Positions 34,287 to 42,756 are shown, counted from the first letter of the stretch. The stretch is 64,000 nucleotides of DNA from an uncultured Anaerolineae bacterium (GCA_903875215.1 CAIQVH010000016.1:62001-126000), one strand, 5' to 3'. Program-made: numbers and translations. Notes: generated by a model not told the origin, from the letters alone.

Positions 34287-34458
34287 TCGAAACCGCATTG
34301 AACAGGATGGAAGTTTGGAACCAGATCCGCAAAAGGATGACCAGCAATTTCTGCTCACCAACCGTGAGCGGCAAGAATGGGCTGGAAGAAATTCCCACCA
34401 GCGGCAGCCCACAGAGGATCGAACACCAGCTATTTTTAAGACTGAATTTCTTTAACAT
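34276..34458 (-). CDS. Small hydrophobic protein before KdpE-like regulator (family member 2)
   Basis: 60 residues from ATG 34458 (SD-like AGGAT 9 bases upstream); an in-frame ATG at 34485 would add 9. Basic start MLKKFSLKNS, then GLPLVGISSSPFLPL and LLVILLRIWFQTSILF, one or two membrane segments. Homologous to the protein at 30220-30393 (GLPL-x-G, central Pro, IWFQT). Overlaps the regulator start by 11 bases. Function unknown; a membrane partner or sensor for the regulator pathway is a guess. Confidence 0.75.
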   Translation of the reverse strand: MLKKFSLKNSWCSILCGLPLVGISSSPFLPLTVGEQKLLVILLRIWFQTSILFNAVSNGK

Positions 34459-34484
34459 TGGACACACATCCTGCAGCCAAATCA

Positions 34485-34519
34485 TTGATACGCCCGCATT
34501 TTACAGGTTGGCGTATCAA
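34485..34519 (-). promoter_or_regulatory. Palindrome around the copy-2 operon -10 box
   Basis: Perfect 10-bp inverted repeat TTGATACGCC / GGCGTATCAA with a 15-base spacer that contains the -10 box. The right arm is the TTGATA half-site of the shared promoter; the left arm is the same half-site reversed. Confidence 0.65.
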
Positions 34520-34562
34520 ATCTTGAGCAGGAAAGTTGCCCGGATTATCAAGAATGGCTCAA
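34498..34562 (-). promoter_or_regulatory. Promoter with phased half-sites, operon of small protein 2 / KdpE 2 / unknown / KimA 3
   Basis: On the minus strand: TTGAGC (34562-34557), 5 bases, TTGATA (34551-34546), then 32 bp on, TTGATA (34519-34514), 10 bases, -10 TAAAAT (34503-34498). The core TTGATA-N10-TAAAAT is identical to that of kimA-like gene 1. Confidence 0.65.
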
Positions 34563-34601
34563 GAAAAAATCCCCCAAACCCTGGAAATCGGATTTGGGGG
34601 A
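34563..34601 (-). terminator. Rho-independent terminator of the kdpD operon
   Basis: 9-bp stem TCCCCCAAA / TTTGGGGGA (loop 14) followed by six T on the minus strand, just after the third regulator gene. Confidence 0.9.
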
Positions 34602-34616
34602 GGCCTGGCAGTGTGA

Positions 34617-35300
34617 TCAATCTATTTTTAATCTGTAACCGACGCCTGGTTCAGTGACAAGATGGATTGGGCGGGACGGATCGGGCTCGATTTTACGGCG
34701 CAGATTGCTGATATTGACCTGCAGGATATGCGTTTCAGCCTCGTATGACCCACCCCAAACAGTACGGAGCAACTGGCGGTGGGTGAGCACCTTCCCGGCA
34801 TGTTTGACCAGGGTTTTGAGCAAATCGTATTCATTGGGAGTGAGAGTCACCATTTCGCCATTGGCTGTCACGGCCCGAGTATTCAAGTCGACAGAGAGGC
34901 CCGGCACCTGAAAGACCGGTTCGCCAGTTTCTTGAATCGTTCGCCGCAGCACCACCCGCAGACGCGCCATCAACTCGCCGGCGCCGAAAGGCTTGGTCAG
35001 GTAATCGTCGGCGCCGGCATCAAGCGCGGCAATTTTGTCGCTTTCTTGTTCGCGAACCGAGACGATAATGATGGGGATTTGCGTCCACTCGCGCAGGCGG
35101 CGGGTGACTTCCACGCCATTGATGTCGGGGAGGCCAAGGTCAAGCAGGATGACTTCAGGGCGTTCGGTTACCGCCTGACGCAACGCATCCTCACCGTTGG
35201 CGGCTTCGAGAACAGTGTAGTGCTCGCCCAGCAGGGTTGTCAAAAAACGCCGGATTGGACGCTCATCATCCACTATCAAAACACGCGGTAAATCGACCAT
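34617..35300 (-). CDS. kdpE: Response regulator KdpE (partner of KdpD)
   Basis: 227 residues. Receiver: IVDDERPIRRFLTTLL, LDLGLPDING (phospho-Asp), KPFGAGELMARL; winged helix with LTPNEYDLLKTLVKHAGKVLTHRQL and C-terminal LVTEPGVGYRLKID. ATG 35300, 23 bases after kdpD, in one operon with it and closed by a terminator. KdpE binds DNA upstream of potassium-uptake genes. Here no kdpFABC is present; the likely targets are the permease operons next to it. Confidence 0.93.
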   Translation of the reverse strand: MVDLPRVLIVDDERPIRRFLTTLLGEHYTVLEAANGEDALRQAVTERPEVILLDLGLPDINGVEVTRRLREWTQIPIIIVSVREQESDKIAALDAGADDYLTKPFGAGELMARLRVVLRRTIQETGEPVFQVPGLSVDLNTRAVTANGEMVTLTPNEYDLLKTLVKHAGKVLTHRQLLRTVWGGSYEAETHILQVNISNLRRKIEPDPSRPIHLVTEPGVGYRLKID

Positions 35301-35323
35301 TCCCTCGATTGTACACCAGGCGG

Positions 35324-37936
35324 CTAGCTTTCGGAAACAGGCAGCGCAATTGTGATAATGGTTCCACCGCCGGCGTGATTGGCAGCCCAGATTCGCCCGC
35401 CGTGGGCTTCGATAATCCCTTTGCAGATGGCCAATCCCAGGCCGGTGCCGGTGACTTGCTCGGGGCGTTGAACGCGGTAGAACTTATCGAAGACGCGCTC
35501 CAGATCACCTTCAGGGATGCCCAAACCGTGATCGGTGACACTGATATGAATTTCGTTTTTGACAATTTGCGCGCGCAGTTCGAGCGGAGAACCTGCGGGT
35601 GAATATTTCAGCGCGTTATCGAGCAGGTTGTTGATCACATGGACGATCAGTACGAAATCAAGCGCCACCAGCGGCAAGGAATCGGGAATCGCGATCTTCA
35701 GATTACGCCCGATTAATCGAGCTTCCAGCTGCCCGACAGAAGCGCCGATCACATCCTGGATATCGGAAGGGTCCCGTTTTGCCTTGAGTGCTCCGGCCTC
35801 CAGGCGGGTCATATCCAGCAGGTTGCCGACCAGCCGGTTCAGCCGGTCGGCTTCTTCGCGGGCGGTTTCGACCAGGCTCTGGCGTGAAGCCGGGTCGAGC
35901 AGGTCGCTTTGCGCCTCGAGTGTGGTCAATGTCCCGGTGATGGAGACGAGCGGGGTACGAAGGTCGTGTGAGATGGAGTTGAGCAGTGCGTTTTGCAGTT
36001 TTTCGGCGGCCTGCAGCAGTTTCATCTGCCGGGTTTGTTCGGCCAGCGAGACACGTTCCAGGGCTTGGGCGGCCTGGTTGGAGAAGGCTTCCAGCAGGCG
36101 GCGCTGATCGGGGGTGGGCTGGATTTCAGGTTCGAGCGGTTGCAGGCTGAGTACGCCGATGGTGCGTTGGGAAGTTTTGAGCGGCAGGCAGCGGGTTTCG
36201 GCGTCTGGGAAAGCGTTGGTGCCGCGCCCGGCTGGTTCACCGTGCTTCCAGACCCAGGTGGCGATCTCCAGGTCGGGTGTTTGGGTGGGGCCTCCGTGGG
36301 GGCGCAGGCTGTCGCCTTCGGCCAGGTAGATGATGCCTTCCCGGCCAAAATCGGGGATGAGGTGCTGGCGGATGGCCTGCAGGACGGATTCCAGCCCGTC
36401 TGCGGCGGCCAGGTCGCGGCTGAGGGCGTAAAGGACCGCGGTGTCAGCTTCGCGTTGCTGGGCAGCTTCGGCCTGTTCGCGGGCGCGCGCAGTGAGCGCG
36501 CTGATGACGGTGCCAACCAGAAACAGGCCGATGAAGGTGATGATGTATTCCGTGTCGGCGATGGAGAGGGTCATGGTGGGCGGGATAAAGAAGAAGTCGA
36601 AGGCGGCCACGCCCAGGATGGAGACCAGAATGGCCGGGCCGCGGCCAAGGTACACGGCAGCGATGACCACATCCAGCAGGTAGAGCATCACCAGGTTGGT
36701 GGGTGAAATATCCAGCTCGATGGCAAAGCCGATGGCGGTGGTGACCAGCGTCAGCAGAATTCCCCACAGGTAACGGGAGAGGGGCGGGTGGGGCGTGGTG
36801 GCCGGTTCGGGTGTGACCGTTTCGGCGTTGCTGATCAGATACAGGTCGATTCCGCCGCTGCGTTGGCTAAGCTCGGAGATGAGCGAGGGGCGCAATTGGC
36901 CAAAGCGGCGCGGGTGGGCGGGTTTTCCGGCCATGATTTTGGCGATGTTGTGGCGGCGGGCATAGTCCAGGATGGCGTTGGCCATCGCTGGCGCAGAATC
37001 GTTGGCCGGGATGATTTTGGTGCGCGCGCCCAGTTCTTCGGCCAGTTGCAGGGCGCGGGTGATCTGGTCGCGCCGGGCGGGGGAGAGCATGGCTTGCGAG
37101 GGTGTTTCAACGTACAGGGCGAACCATTCGGCGTTGGAACGTTTGGCCAGGCGCTGTGCGGCGCGAATCAGGCTGTCTCCGGCGCGATTGGGGCCAACAC
37201 AGACCAGCAGACGCTCGGCTGCCGGCCACGGCCCGGGAATGGAGCTGGCGCGCATATAGGCGCGCAGCTGGCCATCGACGCGCTCAGCGGTGCGGCGCAT
37301 GGTCATTTCGCGCAGGGCGGTCAGGTTGCCCTTGCGATAGAATTTTTCGATCGTGCGGGCCGCCTGTTCGGGGATCATGACTTTACCTTCATGCAGGCGC
37401 GCCATCAATTCGTCGGGTGAAAGATCGATCAGCTCGAGTTCGCTGGCCTCGTCGAGCAGCTGATCGGGCAGGGTGTCGGTCACCGGCTCCCCGGTGATGC
37501 GGGTTACGATGTCGTTGAGACTTTCGAGGTGCTGAATGTTGAGAGTGGTGTAGACATCGATCCCGGCTTCCAGCAGTTCCTGCACATCCTGAAAGCGGCG
37601 CGGATGCCGCGCTCCGGGTGCATTGGTGCCCGCCAATTCATCCACCAGCGCCAGGGCGGGTTTGCGCGCCAGCAGTGCCTCCATATCCATATCCGTCAGG
37701 GTCAGGCCGTTCACTGTGCTGGTGCGGCGCGGCAAGCTTTCCAACCCAACGGTAAGCGCCTCTGTTTCGGCGCGCCCATAGGTTTCGATGTAGCCGATCA
37801 CGACATCCACGCCCTGATTTTTCCGCTGGCGGGCGGCATCCAGCATTGCGTAGGTTTTTCCCACCCCGGCTGCATAGCCGATGAAAATCTTCAGGTTGCC
37901 GCGCCGGGCGGCAGAAGGGAGAGGCGCAATCGTCAT
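35324..37936 (-). CDS. kdpD: Sensor histidine kinase KdpD
   Basis: 870 residues, close to the usual 890-900. Senses potassium or turgor and phosphorylates KdpE. Domains: KdpD N-terminal ATP-binding domain (IFIGYAAGVGKTY, P-loop at residues 20-28; VIGYIETYGR; LVDELAGTNAPG) to about 220; UspA-like domain about 245-370; four membrane helices (DUF4118) about 400-500; GAF-like about 520-640; HisKA with SISHDLRTPL (His657); HATPase_c with NLLDNALKYS, DHGLGIP, GTGLGLAI. ATG 37936 has no Shine-Dalgarno and overlaps the stop of a 9-codon upstream frame as ATGA. Confidence 0.95.
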   Translation of the reverse strand: MTIAPLPSAARRGNLKIFIGYAAGVGKTYAMLDAARQRKNQGVDVVIGYIETYGRAETEALTVGLESLPRRTSTVNGLTLTDMDMEALLARKPALALVDELAGTNAPGARHPRRFQDVQELLEAGIDVYTTLNIQHLESLNDIVTRITGEPVTDTLPDQLLDEASELELIDLSPDELMARLHEGKVMIPEQAARTIEKFYRKGNLTALREMTMRRTAERVDGQLRAYMRASSIPGPWPAAERLLVCVGPNRAGDSLIRAAQRLAKRSNAEWFALYVETPSQAMLSPARRDQITRALQLAEELGARTKIIPANDSAPAMANAILDYARRHNIAKIMAGKPAHPRRFGQLRPSLISELSQRSGGIDLYLISNAETVTPEPATTPHPPLSRYLWGILLTLVTTAIGFAIELDISPTNLVMLYLLDVVIAAVYLGRGPAILVSILGVAAFDFFFIPPTMTLSIADTEYIITFIGLFLVGTVISALTARAREQAEAAQQREADTAVLYALSRDLAAADGLESVLQAIRQHLIPDFGREGIIYLAEGDSLRPHGGPTQTPDLEIATWVWKHGEPAGRGTNAFPDAETRCLPLKTSQRTIGVLSLQPLEPEIQPTPDQRRLLEAFSNQAAQALERVSLAEQTRQMKLLQAAEKLQNALLNSISHDLRTPLVSITGTLTTLEAQSDLLDPASRQSLVETAREEADRLNRLVGNLLDMTRLEAGALKAKRDPSDIQDVIGASVGQLEARLIGRNLKIAIPDSLPLVALDFVLIVHVINNLLDNALKYSPAGSPLELRAQIVKNEIHISVTDHGLGIPEGDLERVFDKFYRVQRPEQVTGTGLGLAICKGIIEAHGGRIWAANHAGGGTIITIALPVSES

Positions 37937-37962
37937 CGGCGGTTCTCGCAAAAGTTCTTCAT
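37933..37962 (-). CDS. Possible 9-residue leader peptide before kdpD
   Basis: ATG-led frame MKNFCENRR, whose TGA overlaps the kdpD ATG (ATGA). TAGGAT preceded by TGC (extended -10) lies 8 bases upstream, the same spacing as the leaderless genes here. kdpD itself has no ribosome binding site, so it may depend on this frame by coupling. Real translation is unproven. Confidence 0.35.
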   Translation of the reverse strand: MKNFCENRR

Positions 37963-37970
37963 GGTTATTA

Positions 37971-37976
37971 ATCCTA
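37971..37976 (-). promoter_or_regulatory. Extended -10 promoter of kdpD
   Basis: TGC-TAGGAT on the minus strand, 8 bases before the mini-ORF and 34 bases before the kdpD ATG. No TTGA repeats of the permease-operon type are seen here. Confidence 0.45.
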
Positions 37977-38052
37977 GCACAACTCGGGGATTTCGGCGCA
38001 ACCTGCCTGCCGGTTGGCCCAACAGCCCTCGCGCAGAGAGTAAATGAGGATG

Positions 38053-38061
38053 TGGTAAAAT
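38053..38061 (+). promoter_or_regulatory. Extended -10 promoter of the polysaccharide genes
   Basis: TGG-TAAAAT, 63 bases before the glycosyltransferase ATG, in the 188-base gap divergent from kdpD. Confidence 0.4.
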
Positions 38062-38124
38062 TTTCCCACCTAGAAAGTTCAGGCAAGCCCCAAAAAGGTT
38101 CCGAATGGTGGACAGCTAATCCTT

Positions 38125-39282
38125 ATGACCCCCAAAATTGCCATTGTTCATGATTGGTTGGTTACCTATGCCGGTTCCGAGCGGGTCATCGAGCAGCTTT
38201 TCCAAATCTTCCCCTCCGCCGACCTGTTCACCCTGCTCGATTTTTTACCGCAAGAAGATCGCGGTTTTTTAAGCGGCCGCCAGATCAAAACCTCCTTTTT
38301 GCAAACCTTCCCACTGCTCAACGCCAAAAACTATCGCAGTTTTCTGCCGCTCATGCCCCTGGCCATCGAGCAATTCGATTTTAGCGGCTACGATGTCATT
38401 CTCTCCAACTGCCATGCTGTTTCCAAGGGCATTCTCACCCACCCCGGCCAACTCCACATCAGTTACATCCACAGCCCCATGCGTTATGCCTGGGATATGC
38501 AAAACAACTACCTTTCGGTCAGCGGATTCAACAGCCTGAAATCCTGGCTGGCGCGTTCCCTTCTACACTACATCCGCCTGTGGGATTTCGCCGCCGCCTA
38601 CCGCCCCGATCATTTGCTGGGAAACTCCGGCTTCATCTGCCAGCGCATCGAAAAAACCTACCGGCGCGCCGCCAGCATTTTCTACCCGCCAGTCAATACC
38701 GACGCCTTTCCCCTGCACCTCGCAAAAGAAGACTACTACCTCACCGCCTCGCGGCTGGTTCCGTACAAACGCATCGACCTGATCGTAGACGCCTTCGCCG
38801 GCCTGCCCGATAAACGCCTGATCGTCATCGGCGACGGCCCCGAATCTCACAAACTCAAAGACCTCAACCTGCCCAATGTCACCTGGCTAGGCTACCAACC
38901 CGGAGACGTTTTACGCGACCACATGCAGCGCGCCCGCGCTTTCATTTTTGCCGCCAAGGAAGATTTTGGCATTATCCCACTCGAAGCGCAGGCCTGCGGC
39001 ACCCCGGTCATTGCTTTTGGGCAGGGCGGCGTCCGCGAAACCATCCTCGGCATCGACCAGCCTCAGCCCACCGGCCTCTTTTTCCACGAACAAACCGTCC
39101 CGGCCTTGCAGCACGCCATCCAGGAATTTGAGCACAATTCGGCGCGCTTCACGCCACAGGCCTGCCGCGCCAACGCCGAACGCTTCTCCAATCAACGCTT
39201 CCAGCGTGATTTCAAAAACCTCGTCGAAACCGCCTGGCGGGAATTCCAGGCCACCCAACAAGCATTCCCCGAGTCGCAATGA
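38125..39282 (+). CDS. Glycosyltransferase, GT4 family
   Basis: 385 residues, GT-B fold. N-terminal IVHDWLVTYAGSERVIEQ; C-terminal glycosyltransferase group 1 domain with SRLVPYKRIDLIV, GDGPESHKL, and FAAKEDFGIIPLEAQACGTPVIAF (the EDFGI..E motif that binds the donor). Adds a sugar to a polysaccharide repeat or lipid-linked intermediate; donor and acceptor unknown. The stop overlaps the start of the priming transferase as ATGA, so the two are coupled. Confidence 0.9.
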   Translation: MTPKIAIVHDWLVTYAGSERVIEQLFQIFPSADLFTLLDFLPQEDRGFLSGRQIKTSFLQTFPLLNAKNYRSFLPLMPLAIEQFDFSGYDVILSNCHAVSKGILTHPGQLHISYIHSPMRYAWDMQNNYLSVSGFNSLKSWLARSLLHYIRLWDFAAAYRPDHLLGNSGFICQRIEKTYRRAASIFYPPVNTDAFPLHLAKEDYYLTASRLVPYKRIDLIVDAFAGLPDKRLIVIGDGPESHKLKDLNLPNVTWLGYQPGDVLRDHMQRARAFIFAAKEDFGIIPLEAQACGTPVIAFGQGGVRETILGIDQPQPTGLFFHEQTVPALQHAIQEFEHNSARFTPQACRANAERFSNQRFQRDFKNLVETAWREFQATQQAFPESQ

Positions 39283-40736
39283 CCCCCGTCATCCTGCACC
39301 AGGACAACGAATACTTCTCGCAAAACACCGCCACCCCGGCCTGGCTCTATCGGCGCTGGCTGATGACCGCCTTCATGCTGAGCAGTGACCTGCTCTGTGT
39401 GCTGGGTTCCATCGCCCTGGCCGTCTTTCTCTGGCAATTCATTCGCGTCGAACTGACACCCGGGCAATATAGCTCGCTCATGCTGCCTGTCGCCGGCCTC
39501 TTCATCATTATCTATCTGGTCATGGGCCTGTATCCGGGTATCGGTGTCGGCCCGGTGGAAGAATTGCGCCGCCTGTCCATAGGCTCCACCCTGGGCATGT
39601 TCGCCCTGATGAGCCTGAGTTTTTACCTGCGCAATACCACTATCTGGTCGCGGGCGGTTTTGGGGCTGACCTGGTTTTTCCTGCTGGTCAGCGCCCCGCT
39701 GGTGCGGAAGCTCTTCCGTCGCCTGGCGGTACGCCTCCGTTTGTGGGGATTGCCCGTCGTCGTGGTCGGCGAAACCAGCGGCGCAGAATTCATCTATAAA
39801 AGCCTGCGCCGCAACCGGCTGACGGGTCTTTGGCCGGTTTTGTGCGTCAAGGCGGGTTCGCTCGGCACCATTTTCCCCCCGCCTTCCGATCTGCACTCTG
39901 CAAATTGGGAAGGTCGGTCCTTATTCAAAAATATTGATATTCTCATCATTGTTCCCGAAAAAGCCCCTCTCGGAGCAGTCAAAAACGTCCTGCTCGATAA
40001 AAGCCATCAGTTCAAACGCATCATCGTCATGTTTGACGACGCCCGGATGGGGTCGGTCTGGTTCACCCCTCTCCATCTGGTCGAAAACCTCGGCCTAGAA
40101 GTCACCCATCAGCTGATCAACCCGTCTCAGCGCATCATCAAGCGCAGCCTCGATGTCCTCCTGGTGCTGATCTCGCTCCCGGTCATGCTCCCGGTCTTTC
40201 TAATTTTGGCCCTACTGATCCGGCTGGATAGCCCCGGCCCGGTCTTTTACACTCAAAAACGTGTCGGCCATGCTGGCAAAGAAATTCGCATCTGGAAATT
40301 CCGCACCATGATGGCCAATGCCGAACAAATCTTGCAAGACTACCTGGCGCGTGACCCCGAACTGCGCGTCGAATGGGATCAGAACTTCAAACTCAAAAAA
40401 GACCCGCGCATCACCCGCGTCGGGAACTTTTTACGCCGCACCAGCCTGGATGAACTGCCCCAAATCTGGAACGTGGTGTGCAAAGAAATGAGCCTGATCG
40501 GCCCCCGGCCCATCGTTGCAGAAGAGATCCCGCTTTACAGCGACGACTTCGACATTTATAAACAGGTAGTTCCCGGTATGACCGGCCTGTGGCAGATCTC
40601 GGGCCGCAATGACCTGACCTACCAGGAACGCGTCAATCTGGACGTATATTACGTCCAAAACTGGTCCATCTGGCTGGACATCCACATTCTCATCCACACC
40701 CTGATCATTGCCACACAGGGTCGCGGAGCCTATTAA
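39279..40736 (+). CDS. Polyprenyl-phosphate sugar-1-phosphate transferase (exopolysaccharide priming enzyme)
   Basis: 485 residues, WbaP/CpsE type. Four or five N-terminal membrane helices (residues 27-150), a Rossmann-like middle with VVVVGETSG, a further helix near 295-315 and the bacterial sugar transferase domain with [36 protein letters not shown] and [12 protein letters not shown]. Moves a sugar phosphate onto undecaprenyl phosphate to start a repeat unit at the inner face of the membrane. Confidence 0.93.
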   Translation: MTPVILHQDNEYFSQNTATPAWLYRRWLMTAFMLSSDLLCVLGSIALAVFLWQFIRVELTPGQYSSLMLPVAGLFIIIYLVMGLYPGIGVGPVEELRRLSIGSTLGMFALMSLSFYLRNTTIWSRAVLGLTWFFLLVSAPLVRKLFRRLAVRLRLWGLPVVVVGETSGAEFIYKSLRRNRLTGLWPVLCVKAGSLGTIFPPPSDLHSANWEGRSLFKNIDILIIVPEKAPLGAVKNVLLDKSHQFKRIIVMFDDARMGSVWFTPLHLVENLGLEVTHQLINPSQRIIKRSLDVLLVLISLPVMLPVFLILALLIRLDSPGPVFYTQKRVGHAGKEIRIWKFRTMMANAEQILQDYLARDPELRVEWDQNFKLKKDPRITRVGNFLRRTSLDELPQIWNVVCKEMSLIGPRPIVAEEIPLYSDDFDIYKQVVPGMTGLWQISGRNDLTYQERVNLDVYYVQNWSIWLDIHILIHTLIIATQGRGAY

Positions 40737-40770
40737 CCCGGGAAATTCCCCGGCACACAGGAGCGGAACC

Positions 40771-41646
40771 ATGAAAGGAATCATCCTGGCTGGCGGGCGA
40801 GGAACACGCCTGCACCCACTGACCCTGGCCATGAGCAAACAACTGCTGCCGGTCTACGACAAGCCGATGATCTATTACCCGCTCTCCATGCTGATGCTGG
40901 CCGGGATACACGAGATTCTCATCATCAGCACCCCCGAAGACCTGCCGCTTTTCCAACGCCTGCTGCGTGACGGCAGCCAGTGGGGTCTGACATTTTCTTA
41001 CGCCGAGCAGGATCAGCCGCGCGGCCTGGCCGACGCGTTTCGAGTCGGCGCGGATTTTGTGGGCAAATCTCCGGTCTGCCTCGTGTTGGGTGATAACATC
41101 TTCTTTGGCCAGGGCCTGATTGGCATGCTGCGCCGCGCAGTGGAATTAAATACCGGCGCGACGATTTTTGCCTATTCCGTGCGGGACCCCCAGCGTTACG
41201 GCATTGTCGAATTCGACCAGGCTGGGGGCGTGCTCAGCCTCGAGGAAAAACCCGCCAACCCGCGTTCCACTTACGCCGTTCCCGGAATCTATTTTTACAA
41301 TTCTGAAGTCGTTGAACTGGTCAAGCACCTGAAGGCTTCTCCGCGCGGGGAGCTGGAAATCACTGACCTGAACCGTCTCTACCTCGAGCGCGGCCAATTG
41401 CGCGCTGAAGTATTCAGCCGCGGCGTCGCCTGGCTGGATGCCGGGACACACGAATCTCTGCTCCAGGCCGCGAATTTTGTCCAGGCTGTGCAGGAACGCC
41501 AGGGTTTGATGATCGCCTCGCCGGAAGAAATTGCTTATCGTCAGGGATTTATCAGCCCGGAACAACTGCAACACCTGGCCCGGACTGCCAACAACTCTTA
41601 TGGTGATTACTTGCTGCGCCTTTTGCAATTTCCCGATCCATTTTAG
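40771..41646 (+). CDS. rmlA: Glucose-1-phosphate thymidylyltransferase
   Basis: 291 residues. Makes dTDP-glucose, the first step to dTDP-rhamnose. Motifs: [13 protein letters not shown] near the start, [33 protein letters not shown] and [12 protein letters not shown]. Start ATG 40771 follows AGGAG by 7 bases; the longer frame from 40708 is rejected. rmlB, C and D are not in the window. Confidence 0.95.
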   Translation: MKGIILAGGRGTRLHPLTLAMSKQLLPVYDKPMIYYPLSMLMLAGIHEILIISTPEDLPLFQRLLRDGSQWGLTFSYAEQDQPRGLADAFRVGADFVGKSPVCLVLGDNIFFGQGLIGMLRRAVELNTGATIFAYSVRDPQRYGIVEFDQAGGVLSLEEKPANPRSTYAVPGIYFYNSEVVELVKHLKASPRGELEITDLNRLYLERGQLRAEVFSRGVAWLDAGTHESLLQAANFVQAVQERQGLMIASPEEIAYRQGFISPEQLQHLARTANNSYGDYLLRLLQFPDPF

Positions 41647-41668
41647 AAAGATGATGCAAATTTCCCCA

Positions 41669-41697
41669 TTGACGCGGTAGGCTAATTGTGCTTTAAT
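41669..41697 (+). promoter_or_regulatory. Promoter of the LacI-type regulator gene
   Basis: -35 TTGACG (41669-41674), 17-bp spacer, -10 TTTAAT (41692-41697). Confidence 0.7.
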
Positions 41698-41710
41698 GTA
41701 ACCGGTTACA
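41697..41710 (+). promoter_or_regulatory. LacI-family operator
   Basis: Perfect 14-bp palindrome TGTAACCGGTTACA with the central CG of LacI/GalR operators. It touches the -10 box and covers the expected start site, so the regulator should repress its own gene. Confidence 0.75.
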
Positions 41711-41721
41711 CAGCCCCTACC

Positions 41722-42756
41722 ATGACCCGTCGCTCCTCTTCTGTTACGATCCGTGATGTCGCCAGGCACGCTGCAGTTTCTGTAGCCACGGTCAGCCGTT
41801 ACCTTAACCAAAACGCACCCGTTTCTCAAGAAGTTTCAGAGCGTATCCAGCAAGTCATGTTGGACTTAAGCTACAAACCCCTGGCGGTTGCGCGCAATCT
41901 GGCTACCCGGCGCACGCAGACCATTGGGCTTGTGTTGCACAATATGCATACCGATTTTTTTGCTCCGTTATTGCGCGGTATTGAAGCGGTAGTCAGCGAG
42001 TATCAATATAATTTATTGGTTGCCACGTACAAACATACTTCCCGCCCCGAGAATTTGTCGCCGCTGGGCCCGCAAAATACGGACGGCATCCTGGTCTATG
42101 CTGACAGTTTCAACGAAGAACAACTCATTGACCTTTGCCGGGTTAAATTTCCAGTAGTGCTAATCCATCGTACGTCGCCAGCCCATCTGAAAATCCCTTT
42201 TGTGACGGTAGAAAACCGGACCGCCACGCGCAAAATCATCACACATTTGATTGAAACACACGGGCGGCGTTCGATCGCTTTTTTACGCGGCCCCTTTGAA
42301 CAGGAAGATTCCCGCTTGCGCGAACAAGGGTACCGGGATGCGTTGGATGCCCATGGGCTGATTGTCAAACCAGCCCTGATCATTGATGGCGAGTTTGACC
42401 AATTTGTCGCCTATCGCAATGTAAAAAAATTGCTAAGCGGAGAGGGTCAAAGGTTCGACGCCGTTTTTACTGGTGATGATGAAGCGGCGATCGGTGCTTT
42501 ACGCGCCATTCAGGAAGCTGGTTTGCGGGTTCCCGAAGATGTTGCCGTGGTTGGGTTTGACGATTCTCGCCTTTCGCCATTTCTCAACCCGCCACTGACA
42601 ACCGTCTGCGCCCCCACGGAAGATGTTGGCCGTACTGCTGCCAGGCTCTTATTCAATTTATTGCAAGAACAACCCGCCGAAATGGCGACGTTACTTCCCA
42701 CTGACATTATCATTCGTCGTTCGTGTGGCTGCCCAGCTTCGGCAGCAATGAACTAA
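41722..42756 (+). CDS. LacI-family transcriptional regulator
   Basis: 344 residues. N-terminal helix-turn-helix TIRDVARHAAVSVATVSRYLNQ with hinge LATRRTQTIGLV, then a periplasmic-binding-protein-like sugar sensor domain. It should bind the 14-bp palindrome just upstream. It precedes a sugar importer and glycosidase genes and most likely controls them. Start ATG 41722, the first Met before the helix-turn-helix. Confidence 0.93.
   Translation: MTRRSSSVTIRDVARHAAVSVATVSRYLNQNAPVSQEVSERIQQVMLDLSYKPLAVARNLATRRTQTIGLVLHNMHTDFFAPLLRGIEAVVSEYQYNLLVATYKHTSRPENLSPLGPQNTDGILVYADSFNEEQLIDLCRVKFPVVLIHRTSPAHLKIPFVTVENRTATRKIITHLIETHGRRSIAFLRGPFEQEDSRLREQGYRDALDAHGLIVKPALIIDGEFDQFVAYRNVKKLLSGEGQRFDAVFTGDDEAAIGALRAIQEAGLRVPEDVAVVGFDDSRLSPFLNPPLTTVCAPTEDVGRTAARLLFNLLQEQPAEMATLLPTDIIIRRSCGCPASAAMN

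Noticed and set aside
34617-37936. kdpFABC pump genes around kdpD/kdpE
   Set aside because: No P-type ATPase motif (DKTGT) or KdpA-like sequence in this region; the neighbours are APC permeases and polysaccharide genes.
38047-38124. Possible -35 box for the polysaccharide promoter
   Set aside because: No TTGACA-like hexamer at 17 bp from the extended -10; only the extended -10 was kept.
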